A DNA stretch of 64,000 nt from Streptomyces sp. Tu 3180 (GTDB lineage Bacteria; Actinomycetota; Actinomycetes; Streptomycetales; Streptomycetaceae): contig NZ_WOXS01000002.1 of the NCBI RefSeq assembly GCF_009852415.1, positions 3,512,001-3,576,000 of the forward strand, read 5' to 3'. The first letter of the stretch is position 1, and each line of letters opens with the position of its first letter. The notes under the pieces were generated by a model, which had not been told where the DNA came from, ran no database searches, and saw only the letters and a program-made list of their open reading frames with translations. A program made the translations under genes and the position numbers. Below are positions 17,762 through 26,020 of this stretch, one piece after another.

Positions 17762-20290
17762 ATGTTCCGTACCGCCTTGCGCAACGTGCTCGCGCACAAG
17801 GCCCGGCTCCTGATGACCGTGCTCGCCGTGATGCTCGGCGTGGCCTTCGTGTCGGGGACCCTGGTCTTCACCAACACCATCTCCGACGCCCTGCAGAAGC
17901 AGTCCGCCAAGGGCTTCGACCACGTCGACGTCTCCGTCACGCCCCGGTGGGAGGACGCCGAGGGCGACCGGGTCGGCGAGAGCCGGGAACTGACCCGCGC
18001 CCTGGTCGACGACAGCGCCCGGGTGCCGGGCGCCGAGCGGGCCATCGGAGTGGTCACCGGTTTCACCGCCATGGCCGGCAAGGACGGCAAGCTCGTCGGC
18101 GACGGCTTCCAGTCGCAGGGCGGCAACTACTGGGGCGCCGACGACCCCCGCTACCCGCTGGTCGAGGGACGCGCGCCGAAGGGCGAGGGCGAGATCCTCA
18201 TCGACTCCGAGACCGCGGAGCGCACCGGGTACGGGGTCGGCGACACCGTACGGCTCTCGGTCGACGGTCCCGTCCTGGAGCCGGTCGTCACGGGCGTCTT
18301 CACCACGGAGGACGGCAACGTCGCGGCCGGCGGGAGCCTCACGCTGTTCGACACGGCGACCGCGCAGAAGCTGTTCGGCAAGGAGGGCACCTTCGACGAG
18401 ATCGCCGTCAAGGCGAAGGACGGCGTCGGCGAGGCCGCGTTGCGGGCGCAGCTGGAGAAGGCGCTGCCCTCCGAGGTCGTCGAGACCACCACCGCCCAGA
18501 AGCTCGCCGACGACCAGGCGGAGACGATCGCCTCCTCGATGAGCGGCCTGAAGCAGGGCCTGCTGGTGTTCGCCGGGATCGCGTTGTTCGTCGGCACCTT
18601 CATCATCGCCAACACCTTCACCATGCTGGTCGCCCAGCGCACCAGGGAACTGGCGCTGATGCGCGCGGTCGGCGCCTCCCGCCGGCAGGTCACGCGGTCG
18701 GTGCTGATCGAGGCGTTCGTGGTCGGCGCGGTCGCCGCCGTGGCCGGGCTGGTCGCCGGCGTCGGCATCGGCGTCGGGCTGCGCTCGCTGATGGGGACGC
18801 TGGAGGCGACCGTGCCCGACGGGCCGCTGGTGGTCTCGCCGGGCACCGTCGGCACCGCGTTCGCCGTCGGCATCCTGGTCACCATGCTCGCCGCGTGGCT
18901 GCCCGGCCGACGGGCGGCGAAGATCCCGCCGGTGGCGGCGATGAGCTCCGTGCACGCCCGGGCGACCACCAAGTCGCTGGTGCTGCGCAACACGCTGGGC
19001 GCGCTGTTCTCGGCGGCGGGCGTCGCGGTGGTCCTCGCAGCCACGACGATGGACGGCTCCGACGGCCAGGCCCCCATGGGCCTCGGCGCGGTGCTGCTGA
19101 TCATCGGGGTGTTCGTCCTGACCCCGCTGCTGTCCCGCCCGCTGATCGCGGCGGCGGCCCCGGTGCTGCGCGTCTTCGGGATCTCCGGCAAGCTGGCCCG
19201 GCAGAACTCGGTGCGCAACCCGCGCCGCACCGCGGCGACCGCGTCCGCGCTGATGATCGGGCTCACCCTGATCACCGGGATGACGGTGATGGCGGGCAGC
19301 CTGCAGAAGTCCATCGACAAGATGGCGGCCGCCGCGATCGAGGCGGACTACGTGGTCTCGATGGCGAACGGCAACCAGCTCTCGCCGGACGTGGAGCGGA
19401 AGCTGAAGCGGACCGCCGGCGTCGCCGCCACCAGCCCGATGCGCAACGCGCCCTCCCGCATCGACGGCCGGACCGAGTTCCTGACCGGCGTCGACGGCTC
19501 CACGATCGGCGGGCTGACCGAGCTGGAGGTCGAGGGCGGCGCCTTCGAGGTCGGCGGCGCGCGGGTCGTCGTGGACCGGGACACGGCGACGTCGCACGGC
19601 TGGAGGACCGGCTCGGACTTCACGGTCGCCTACGAGGACGGCGAGAAGCAGAAGCTGACGGTCGCCGGTGTCTACGAGCCCAACGAGATGATCAGCGGCA
19701 TCATGATCGACACCGCGACCCTCGCCCCGCACACCGCCGAACCGGCCGACATGCTGGTCATGGTGAAGACCTCCGACGGCGCCTCCGACGCGGTGAAGGA
19801 CCGGCTGGAGAAGGCCCTCGGCACCAACCCGGCGATCAAGGTCCAGGACAAGAAGGACCTCTCCGACGAGATCGCGCAGATGTTCACCCTGATACTGAAC
19901 ATGGTCTACGGCCTGCTGGCGATGGCGGTGATCGTCGCGGTCCTCGGCGTCATCAACACCCTGGCCATGTCGGTGTTCGAGCGCTCGCAGGAGATCGGCA
20001 TGCTGCGCGCGATCGGCCTGGACCGCAAGGGCGTGAAGCGGATGGTCCGCCTGGAGTCCCTGGTGATCTCCCTGTTCGGCGGGGTGCTCGGCATCGGCCT
20101 GGGCGTGTTCTTCGGCTGGGCCGCCGGTGAGCTGCTGGGCACGAGGATGGCCACCTACGAACTGGTCCTGCCGTGGGGCCGGATGGCGCTCTTCCTGCTG
20201 CTGGCCGCGCTGGTGGGCGTCCTGGCGGCGCTCTGGCCGGCCCGGCGGGCGGCGCGGCTGAACATGCTGCAGGCGATCAAGGCGGAGTAG
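17762..20290 (+). CDS. FtsX/MacB-type ABC permease
   Basis: Permease of 842 residues made of two FtsX modules. N-terminal RNVLAHKARLLMTVLAVMLGVAFVSG is a transmembrane helix, followed by an extracytoplasmic domain (about residues 40-255). Three helices around 265-400 include the typical QRTRELALMRAVGASRRQV loop. A second N-helix RNPRRTAATASALMIGL, a second external domain and three final helices with ERSQEIGMLRAIGLDRKGVKRM follow. It works with the ATPase immediately upstream. Such systems export lipids, peptides or antibiotics, or regulate envelope enzymes. The order matches the paralogous system at 45342-48706. Confidence 0.92.
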   Translation: MFRTALRNVLAHKARLLMTVLAVMLGVAFVSGTLVFTNTISDALQKQSAKGFDHVDVSVTPRWEDAEGDRVGESRELTRALVDDSARVPGAERAIGVVTGFTAMAGKDGKLVGDGFQSQGGNYWGADDPRYPLVEGRAPKGEGEILIDSETAERTGYGVGDTVRLSVDGPVLEPVVTGVFTTEDGNVAAGGSLTLFDTATAQKLFGKEGTFDEIAVKAKDGVGEAALRAQLEKALPSEVVETTTAQKLADDQAETIASSMSGLKQGLLVFAGIALFVGTFIIANTFTMLVAQRTRELALMRAVGASRRQVTRSVLIEAFVVGAVAAVAGLVAGVGIGVGLRSLMGTLEATVPDGPLVVSPGTVGTAFAVGILVTMLAAWLPGRRAAKIPPVAAMSSVHARATTKSLVLRNTLGALFSAAGVAVVLAATTMDGSDGQAPMGLGAVLLIIGVFVLTPLLSRPLIAAAAPVLRVFGISGKLARQNSVRNPRRTAATASALMIGLTLITGMTVMAGSLQKSIDKMAAAAIEADYVVSMANGNQLSPDVERKLKRTAGVAATSPMRNAPSRIDGRTEFLTGVDGSTIGGLTELEVEGGAFEVGGARVVVDRDTATSHGWRTGSDFTVAYEDGEKQKLTVAGVYEPNEMISGIMIDTATLAPHTAEPADMLVMVKTSDGASDAVKDRLEKALGTNPAIKVQDKKDLSDEIAQMFTLILNMVYGLLAMAVIVAVLGVINTLAMSVFERSQEIGMLRAIGLDRKGVKRMVRLESLVISLFGGVLGIGLGVFFGWAAGELLGTRMATYELVLPWGRMALFLLLAALVGVLAALWPARRAARLNMLQAIKAE

Positions 20291-20318
20291 GAGCAGCAGG
20301 AGGAGCACGGCGGGCGGC

Positions 20319-20353
20319 GCGGGCCCCGTTCCGGTGGACGGAACGGGGCCCGC
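20319..20353. terminator. Bidirectional hairpin terminator
   Basis: Perfect 15-bp arms (20319-20333 and 20339-20353) with a GTGGA loop lie between the permease and the convergent cfa gene. Confidence 0.85.
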
Positions 20354-20370
20354 CGGCGTGCGCCGTGCCG

Positions 20371-21668
20371 TCAGTTCCAGGTGCGGGTGCGCAGGGGGAG
20401 GCCGGAGGCGCCGGACCCGGGGGTCCTCACGGCCAGGACCTGGTTGACGCCGATGCTGTTGTGCTCGAAGGCGAGTGCGGAGGCGGCCATGTACAGCAGC
20501 CAGACGCGGGCCCGGCCGGGGCCGGCGAGACCCACCGCGCGGTCCCAGCCGGCCTCCAGGTTCGCCACCCAGCGGCGCAGGGTGAGGGCGTAGTGCTCGC
20601 GGAGCGACTCGACGTCGCGCACCTCGAACCCGGAGCGCTCCAGCAGGGACACCGTGGTGCCCAGCGGGGCGAGTTCGCCGTCGGGGAAGACGTAGGCGTC
20701 GATGAAGGGGTCCACCCGGTACGACGTCTCGTCCCGCTGCGGGCGCCGGCCGATCTGGTGGTTCAGCAGCCGCCCGCCCGGTGCGAGGAGGCCGTGCAGG
20801 GCGGTGGCGTACTCCAGGTAGCGCTCGGACCCGACGTGCTCGGCCATGCCGATGGAGGAGACGGCGTCGTACGGCCCGTCCGTGACGTCCCGGTAGTCCT
20901 GCACGCGGATCTCGACGCGGTCGGTGAGGCCCTCGTCGGCGACGCGCTTGCGGGCGTAGGCGGCCTGCTCCTCGGAGAGGGTGATGCCGACGACGTCCAC
21001 GCCGTGGTCGCGGGCGGCGTGGACGGCCATGGAGCCCCAGCCGCAGCCGACGTCCAGCAGGCGCCGGCCGGGCTCCAGGGCGAGCTTGCGGGCGACGAGT
21101 TCGAGCTTGTCGTGCTGGGCCTGTTCGAGGGTGCCCTGCGGGGGCGGGGCCGGCCAGTAGGCGCAGGAGTACACCATGGACGGGCCGAGGACGAGTGCGT
21201 AGAAGTCGTTGCCGACGTCGTAGTGGTGGCTGATGGCGCGTCGGTCGCTGTGCTTGGTGTGCAGGCCGCGGCGGGGGCGGCGGGCCTCCTCGGGGGCGGG
21301 GCGGGCGGCAGCGGGAGGCCCGCGAGGGCGATCAGTCCGCGGGCGGCGGAGCGGAAGCCGGGGTCGCGCAGGGACCGGGCCAGGGTGCGGGCGTCGTCGC
21401 CGCGCTCCCAGATGAGGCCGGAGAGCAGGTCGAGGGCGGTGTACAGGTCGCCGTCGACGGCGAGGTCCCCGGCCACCCAGGCGCGGGCGAGGCCGAGTTC
21501 GCCCGGCTTCCACAGCAGGCGGCGCAGGGCGCGTCGGTTGCGTACGACCAGGACCGGCGCGCCCGGCGGGCCCGCCTGCGACCCGTCCCAGGCGCGGACG
21601 CGCACGGGGAGGGGGGTGTCCAGCAACTGTTCGACGAGGCCCTTCAGCCGCGACGCGGCGTCTGCCAT
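20371..21668 (-). pseudogene. cfa: Cyclopropane-fatty-acyl-phospholipid synthase, interrupted by a single-base frameshift
   Basis: SAM-dependent enzyme that adds a methylene bridge to unsaturated phospholipid acyl chains. From the ATG at 21668 (GGAGGTG upstream) the protein reads MADAASRLKGLVEQLLDTPL and continues to IALAGLPLPPAPPP. From about base 21290 the frame must shift to continue EEARRPRRGLHTKHSDRRAI, SHHYDVGNDFYALVLGPSMVY and the SAM site LLDVGCGWGSMAVHAA to the end. The total of 1298 bases is one short of 433 codons. The break falls at a GGGGG-C-GGGG run (21292-21301), where one missing base would restore 432 residues. This may be a real mutation, a switchable homopolymer or a sequence error. 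Both halves are otherwise intact and well conserved. Confidence 0.85.
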
Positions 21669-21694
21669 GGTGCACACCTCCGATAGGGGTGTCC

Positions 21695-21708
21695 CCCGCT
21701 CGAGCGGG
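21695..21708. repeat. 14-bp perfect palindrome upstream of cfa
   Basis: CCCGCTCGAGCGGG lies 27 bases before the cfa start and could be a regulator site or leader hairpin. The rest of the 412-bp gap to the ndh gene holds a tandem repeat and a terminator but no gene I can support. Confidence 0.35.
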
Positions 21709-21930
21709 ATCGAGCGCTTGGGGAGGGAGAATCCCGGAACGTCGTCACCACGTAAACACCCGCGGGCCGGTCGGCCGTCCCCGGCGCGCGTCAGGAACGG
21801 GCAAAACGCCGCCGCGAGGGACGGGGCTTCACTCCTCCGGCGTGCAGGTGGACCGCCCGCGGGGGTCCGCCCCGGGCCCGCCGGGGGCGCCGCGCCCTCG
21901 CCCGCCGGGCCCGGCCGGTCGACCACCCCG

Positions 21931-22011
21931 CCCGGCTCCGGTCCCCTGCCGCGCCACGGAACTCCGCCCGCCCGGCTCCGGGTCCCCTGCCGCGCCACCG
22001 GGCTCCGCCCG
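21931..22011. repeat. Two tandem copies of a 40-bp unit
   Basis: The unit beginning CCCGGCTCCGG-GTCCCC (21931-21970) is repeated at 21971-22011 with an extra G and a few changes. It is non-coding, between cfa and ndh. Confidence 0.6.
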
Positions 22012-22019
22012 GAAACGCC

Positions 22020-22059
22020 GAAGGGGCCGCCCGCACCACGGATGGCGGACGGCCCCTTC
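22020..22059 (-). terminator. Hairpin terminator after ndh
   Basis: GAAGGGGCCG (22020-22029) pairs with CGGCCCCTTC (22050-22059), extended by a CCCGC/GCGG inner stem, about 20 bases after the ndh stop on the minus strand. Confidence 0.7.
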
Positions 22060-22080
22060 AGGGCGTTCGGTGACCGGAGG

Positions 22081-23469
22081 TCAGGAGGCCTTGGCCTTCT
22101 CCTCGGTCTTCTCCTGCTTGGCCGCCGGCGCCGGCGCCGGCTTCGCGGCCTCGTAGAACTCCTCGCGCGGCGACTCGATCGCGCCGAGCGACACGACCTC
22201 GCGCTTGAGGAACATGCCGAGGGTCCAGTCGGCGAAGACGCGGATCTTGCGGTTCCAGGTCGGCATGGCCATGCCGTGGTAGCCACGGTGCATGTACCAG
22301 GCGAGCCGGCCCTTGAGCTTGATCTTCATCTTGCCCATGACGATCATCGCCACGCCCTTGTGCAGGCCGAGGCCCGCCACCGCGCCCTTGTTGGCGTGGC
22401 TGTACTCCTTCTGCGGGAAGCCCCGCATGCCGGAGACCACGTTGTCGCCGAGCACCTTGGCCTGGCGCAGCGCGTGCTGGGCGTTCGGCGGGCACCAGGC
22501 GTTCTCGTTGCCGGCCTTGCGGCCCACCAGGTCCGGCACCTGGGCGTTGTCGCCCGCGGCCCAGATGTAGTCCGTGCCCTTCACCTGGAGCGTGGGCTCG
22601 GTGTCGACGTGACCGCGCGGGCCCAGCGGCAGGCCGAAGCGGGCCAGCGCCGGGTTGGGCTTGACGCCGGCCGTCCACACGATGGTGTTGGAGTCGACCT
22701 CGAGGCCGTTCTTCAGCACCACGTGGCCGTCGACGCAGGATTCCATCGACGTGGACAGGTAGACCTCGACGCCGCGGCCCTCGAGGTGCTCCTTGCCGTA
22801 CGTGCCGAGCTTGGGGCCGACCTCGGGGAGGATCTTGTCGGCGGCGTCGACGAGGATGAAGCGCATGTCCTCACGGGACACGTTCCTGTAGTACTTGGCC
22901 GCGTCCCGGGCCATGTCCTCGACCTCACCGATGGTCTCCGCGCCGGCGAAGCCGCCGCCCACGAAGACGAAGGTGAGCGCCTTGCGCCGGATCTCCTCGT
23001 CCGTGGTGGAGTCGGCCTTGTCGAGCTGCTCGAGGACGTGGTTGCGCAGGCCGATGGCCTCCTCGATGCCCTTCATGCCGATGCCCTGCTCGGCGAGGCC
23101 GGGGATCGGGAAGGTGCGGGAGACCGCGCCGAGCGCGATCACCAGGTAGTCGAAGGGCAGCTCGTACGCCTCGCCGGTCAGCGGGGCGATCGTGGCGACC
23201 TTGCGGTCCTGGTCGATGGTGGTGACCCGGCCGGTGAGGACCTCCGCCTTGGGAAGCACGCGCCGCAGCGGGACGACGACGTGCCGGGGGGAGATGCTGC
23301 CGGCGGCGGCTTCGGGGAGGAAGGGCTGGTAGGTCATGTACGACCGGGGGTCGACGACCGTGACGGTCGCCTCGCCGTAACGCATCTTCTTCTGGATGCG
23401 CCGAGCTGCGTACAGGCCTACGTACCCACCGCCTACTACGAGGATCCTGGGACGCTCCGTGGTGCTCAT
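22081..23469 (-). CDS. ndh: Type II NADH dehydrogenase
   Basis: Single-subunit, non-proton-pumping NADH:menaquinone oxidoreductase of 462 residues, peripheral on the inner face of the membrane. The FAD-binding Rossmann motif is ILVVGGGYVGLYAARRI at the N-terminus and the NADH-binding one FVFVGGGFAGAETIGE (about residue 170). WAAGDNAQVPDL and a C-terminal amphipathic region (MKIKLKGRLAWYMHRGYHG) match NDH-2. The Ala/Lys/Glu-rich tail after residue 430 is probably disordered. The ATG at 23469 starts the family-typical MSTTERPRILVVGGG; the open frame upstream is rejected. A near-perfect Rex site lies 320 bases upstream, suggesting NADH/NAD+ control. Confidence 0.93.
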   Translation of the reverse strand: MSTTERPRILVVGGGYVGLYAARRIQKKMRYGEATVTVVDPRSYMTYQPFLPEAAAGSISPRHVVVPLRRVLPKAEVLTGRVTTIDQDRKVATIAPLTGEAYELPFDYLVIALGAVSRTFPIPGLAEQGIGMKGIEEAIGLRNHVLEQLDKADSTTDEEIRRKALTFVFVGGGFAGAETIGEVEDMARDAAKYYRNVSREDMRFILVDAADKILPEVGPKLGTYGKEHLEGRGVEVYLSTSMESCVDGHVVLKNGLEVDSNTIVWTAGVKPNPALARFGLPLGPRGHVDTEPTLQVKGTDYIWAAGDNAQVPDLVGRKAGNENAWCPPNAQHALRQAKVLGDNVVSGMRGFPQKEYSHANKGAVAGLGLHKGVAMIVMGKMKIKLKGRLAWYMHRGYHGMAMPTWNRKIRVFADWTLGMFLKREVVSLGAIESPREEFYEAAKPAPAPAAKQEKTEEKAKAS

Positions 23470-23502
23470 GGCATCGAGTATCCACCCGTCCCGAGGGGGT
23501 GG

Positions 23503-23521
23503 TTCGTGCGCCCCTTCACAA
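23503..23521. promoter_or_regulatory. Weak second Rex-like half-site near the ndh start
   Basis: TTCACAA (23515-23521) is a perfect Rex half-site. The opposing arm at 23504-23510 (TCGTGCG) keeps 4 of 7 positions. It lies 35 bases upstream of the ndh ATG. Confidence 0.3.
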
Positions 23522-23665
23522 GCTTCGACAGGGCCTGTGTTACACTCCCGCGCCTTTGTGATCCACGCCATGGTGCCTTCCGGGAACCGGAACACTTCAT
23601 GATCCGTTGTCAATGCCGCGTGAGCTGCCTCTCCGCCAGGTCGAGGGGGGTGTGAGGCCGTTCGG

Positions 23666-23739
23666 GACCCCCTCGGAGGGGTCGCCCGGAGGACCGCTTC
23701 CGACCCCTTCTGAACATGTTCAAAGGGGGCCGAGCCCCC
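23666..23739. other. Dense hairpin cluster in the ndh upstream region
   Basis: Three adjacent structures occur: GACCCC/GGGGTC (23666-23683); CCCCTT/AAGGGG (23704-23728) enclosing the perfect palindrome TGAACATGTTCA (23711-23722); and GGGGG-ccgag-CCCCC (23725-23739). They lie between the Rex site and ndh, so would be in a long leader. No gene fits here; a regulatory leader or small RNA is possible. Confidence 0.45.
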
Positions 23740-23786
23740 GAAAGGGTCAATGCCGCCCGGTTCTTCGGCCTCCCGGGGACAATTCC

Positions 23787-23804
23787 TTGTGAAGAACTTC
23801 ACGA
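23787..23804. promoter_or_regulatory. Rex operator (ROP), near-consensus
   Basis: TTGTGAA-GAAC-TTCACGA matches the Rex consensus TTGTGAA-N4-TTCACAA at 13 of 14 positions. Rex is the NADH/NAD+-sensing repressor of respiratory genes in actinobacteria, and ndh is the next gene downstream on the minus strand. The distance to ndh (318 bp) implies a long leader or a second promoter. Confidence 0.75.
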
Positions 23805-23826
23805 ACTTTCCCGGCGGAGCCCGGCC

Positions 23827-23847
23827 GGGGGCCTCCCGGAGGCCCCC
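23827..23847 (-). terminator. Hairpin terminator after ppx
   Basis: GGGGGCCTCC and GGAGGCCCCC are perfect 10-bp arms around a single C, about 65 bases after the ppx stop on the minus strand. Confidence 0.65.
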
Positions 23848-23911
23848 GAAGCCTGCTCAAACGTCATTCGGACTGCTCAGCGGAGTGCCGTCGGCCGGCC
23901 GCGGAGGCGGC

Positions 23912-24853
23912 CTAGGCCACGGACCAGGCGATGCCGTCCAGGATGTCGTGCTCGCTGACCACGACCTCCGCCGCGTCGATCCGCTCCATGATCGCCAGGA
24001 GGACGAGGGCCCCGGCGCCGATCACGTCGACCCGGCCCGGGTGCATGGAGGGCACCGCCGCGCGCTCGGCGTGGGTGGAGCGCAGCAGCCAGTCGGTGAT
24101 CTCGCGGACGCGGTCGCGGGAGACCCGGGAGTGGTGGATGGCCGTGGAGTCGTACTCCGGGAGGTCCTGGGCGATCGCCGACACGGTGGTGACGGAGCCG
24201 GCCAGCCCGACCAGGGTGTGCGCCTCGCGCAGCGGGACCGTCTCCTCGGCGCGGTCGAGGGCGGCCTCGATGTCGGCGCGCATGGCCGCGATCTGCTCCT
24301 CGGTGGGCGGGTCCGTCACGGCCCCGTCCCGCACCAGGTGCCGCTCGGTCATCCGTACGCAGCCCACGTCGACGGAGCGGGCGGCGCGGACGTGGTCGTC
24401 CCCGACGACGAACTCGGTCGAGCCGCCGCCGATGTCCACCACCAGGAACGGGCGGCGCAGGTCCGCGCGGCCCGCCAGTTCCCTGGTGGCGCCGGTGAAG
24501 GAGAACTCGGCCTCCTGGTCACCGGTGATGACCTCGGGCTCCACGCCCAGGATGTCCAGCACCCCGCGCACGAACTCGTCGCGGTTCTCGGCGTCGCGGG
24601 AGGCGGAGGTGGCGACGAAGCGGAGGTGTTCCGCGCCGTGCTCCTTGACGATCTGCGCGTACTCGCGGCAGGCGGCGAAGGTCCGCTCCAGCGCCTCGGG
24701 GGCCAGCCGGCCCGTGCGGTCGACGCCCTGGCCGAGCCGCACGATCGTCATCCGCCGGTCCAGGTCGGTCAGTTCGCCGGTCCCCGGGTCCGCGTCGGCC
24801 ACCAGGAGCCGGATGGAGTTCGTACCGCAGTCGACGGCGGCCACTCGGGTCAC
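23912..24853 (-). CDS. ppx: Exopolyphosphatase/guanosine pentaphosphatase (Ppx/GppA)
   Basis: ASKHA-fold phosphatase of 313 residues acting on polyphosphate and/or pppGpp in the cytoplasm. The first phosphate motif is VDCGTNSIRLLVADAD at residue 7 and the second VVDIGGGSTEFVVGDD (about 130); GLAGSVTTVSAIA follows near 210. It is the short actinobacterial form without the C-terminal HD domain. The GTG at 24853 overlaps the DUF501 stop as GTGA, so the two are translationally coupled. It closes the eno, divIC, DUF501, ppx run on this strand, a grouping conserved in actinobacteria. Which substrate is preferred cannot be read from sequence. Confidence 0.92.
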   Translation of the reverse strand: MTRVAAVDCGTNSIRLLVADADPGTGELTDLDRRMTIVRLGQGVDRTGRLAPEALERTFAACREYAQIVKEHGAEHLRFVATSASRDAENRDEFVRGVLDILGVEPEVITGDQEAEFSFTGATRELAGRADLRRPFLVVDIGGGSTEFVVGDDHVRAARSVDVGCVRMTERHLVRDGAVTDPPTEEQIAAMRADIEAALDRAEETVPLREAHTLVGLAGSVTTVSAIAQDLPEYDSTAIHHSRVSRDRVREITDWLLRSTHAERAAVPSMHPGRVDVIGAGALVLLAIMERIDAAEVVVSEHDILDGIAWSVA

Positions 24854-25395
24854 TGGTTCTCCTCCTTCGCGGTGCCGCCCTCCGGCGACGTCACGCACGG
24901 GCCCTTGCGCCACCACTCCGGCAGCATCGCCAGCGCCTCGTCGCCCAGCGGGTTGACCCCGGGGCCGGCGGCCAGCGAGTGGGCGACCAGGACGTGCAGG
25001 CACTTCACCCGGTCCGGCATGCCGCCCGCGCTCGGGAAGTTCTTCAGCTCCTCGATCTCGTCGCGGCGCCGGACGTAGTCCTCGTGGGCGGCCCGGTAGG
25101 CGGCGGCCAGATCGGGGTCCGTCCGCAGCCGCTCCGTCATCTCCTTCATCACGCCGTTCGCCTCCAGCGTCCCGATCGCGGAGTTCGCCTTCGGGCACGT
25201 CAGGTAGTACAGCGTCGGGAAGGGGGTGCCGTCGGGCAGTCTCGGCGCGGTCTCCACCACGTCCGGCTGCCCGCAGGGGCAGCGGTGCGCGATGGCGCGC
25301 AGCCCGCGCGGGGGCCGGCCGAGCTGCTGCTTGAAGGCCTCGACGTCCGCGTCGGTGGGCTCGGTGCGCGGGGTCGTGGGCGGGGGCGTTTCCAT
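24850..25395 (-). CDS. DUF501 family protein
   Basis: Soluble protein of 181 residues covering one DUF501 domain, function unknown. It has FKQQLGRPPRGLRAIAHRCPCGQPDVV with a CxC motif, then FPTLYYLTCPKANSAIGTLE with a further Cys, a charged helical stretch YVRRRDEIEELKNFPSAGG and KCLHVLVAHSLAAGPGVNPLGDEAL. The cysteines suggest metal binding. The gene is wedged between divIC (39-bp gap) and ppx (4-bp overlap), an arrangement widely kept in actinobacteria, hinting at a link to growth or envelope processes. A tail after residue 160 is poorly conserved. Confidence 0.88.
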   Translation of the reverse strand: METPPPTTPRTEPTDADVEAFKQQLGRPPRGLRAIAHRCPCGQPDVVETAPRLPDGTPFPTLYYLTCPKANSAIGTLEANGVMKEMTERLRTDPDLAAAYRAAHEDYVRRRDEIEELKNFPSAGGMPDRVKCLHVLVAHSLAAGPGVNPLGDEALAMLPEWWRKGPCVTSPEGGTAKEENQ

Positions 25396-25434
25396 ACCTG
25401 TCTTTCTGCGGCTCTCAACAAGGGGTCACTGGGG

Positions 25435-25911
25435 TCACCGGCCGGCGGCGTCGGCCTTGTCGACACCGTCCCAGACGTTCGCGTACCAGGGGCGGTCGGC
25501 CGCCCCGAGGTCGGTGTGCGACGTCCCGGCCGGGTCCGGGTCGATCACGATGTAGCCGGTCTCGCCGGGCATGACGTAGTGCAGCCGCCGGCGGATCTCC
25601 TGCTCCGCGTAGGCGTCGTCCTGCCAGCGCGCCTTCAGGTCGCGCAGCCGTTCGACGCGCTCGCGGGCCTCGTCCTGCTCCTGCTGGAGGTCGGCGATCT
25701 CGGCGCGCTGGGAGACGTACTGGCGCATGGGGTAGGCGAGGGCCACGATCAGCGAGCAGACCACCAGGGCGAGCAGCGCGGCCCGTCCGGTCAGCCGGGA
25801 GCGGCGGGCCTGGCGTTTGGTCTGCGAGCGGTAGACCCGGGCCGCGGTCTGCTCCCCGATCAGCCGGATCCTGGTCGCGGTGGAGAAACGGTCCCGGTCC
25901 TTCACCGCCAT
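25435..25911 (-). CDS. divIC: Septum formation initiator DivIC/FtsB
   Basis: Bitopic division protein of 158 residues. A basic cytosolic N-terminus (about 1-42) precedes one transmembrane helix (LLALVVCSLIVALAYPM, about 46-62) and an extracytoplasmic coiled-coil (YVSQRAEIADLQQEQDEARERVERLRDLKARW). Then comes the FtsB signature QDDAYAEQEIRRRLHYVMPGETGY. It works with FtsL and FtsQ in the divisome; in Streptomyces, from memory, DivIC is needed for efficient sporulation septation rather than viability. It lies downstream of eno with a strong hairpin in between, so it probably has its own promoter or depends on read-through. Confidence 0.92.
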   Translation of the reverse strand: MAVKDRDRFSTATRIRLIGEQTAARVYRSQTKRQARRSRLTGRAALLALVVCSLIVALAYPMRQYVSQRAEIADLQQEQDEARERVERLRDLKARWQDDAYAEQEIRRRLHYVMPGETGYIVIDPDPAGTSHTDLGAADRPWYANVWDGVDKADAAGR

Positions 25912-25946
25912 GTCCCGCCTCCGGTTCGCCTCGATGCGTGTTCATA

Positions 25947-25999
25947 CGTGCGTACGTCCCCGCACACGGTACGGGACCGAGTACGGGGACGTACGTACG
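25947..25999 (-). terminator. Long hairpin between eno and divIC
   Basis: CGTGCGTACGTCCCCG (25947-25962) and CGGGGACGTACGTACG (25984-25999) form 16-bp arms with one mismatch; an inner CGGT/ACCG stem adds to the structure. It lies about 20 bases after the eno stop, and may also act as a partial terminator before divIC. Confidence 0.7.
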
Positions 26000-26020
26000 A
26001 CGCTGCTACAACAGCGGTGC

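Noticed and set aside
17582..20308. Minus-strand frame of 908 codons opposite the first ABC permease
   Set aside because: His/Arg/Gln-rich antisense of a well-supported permease.
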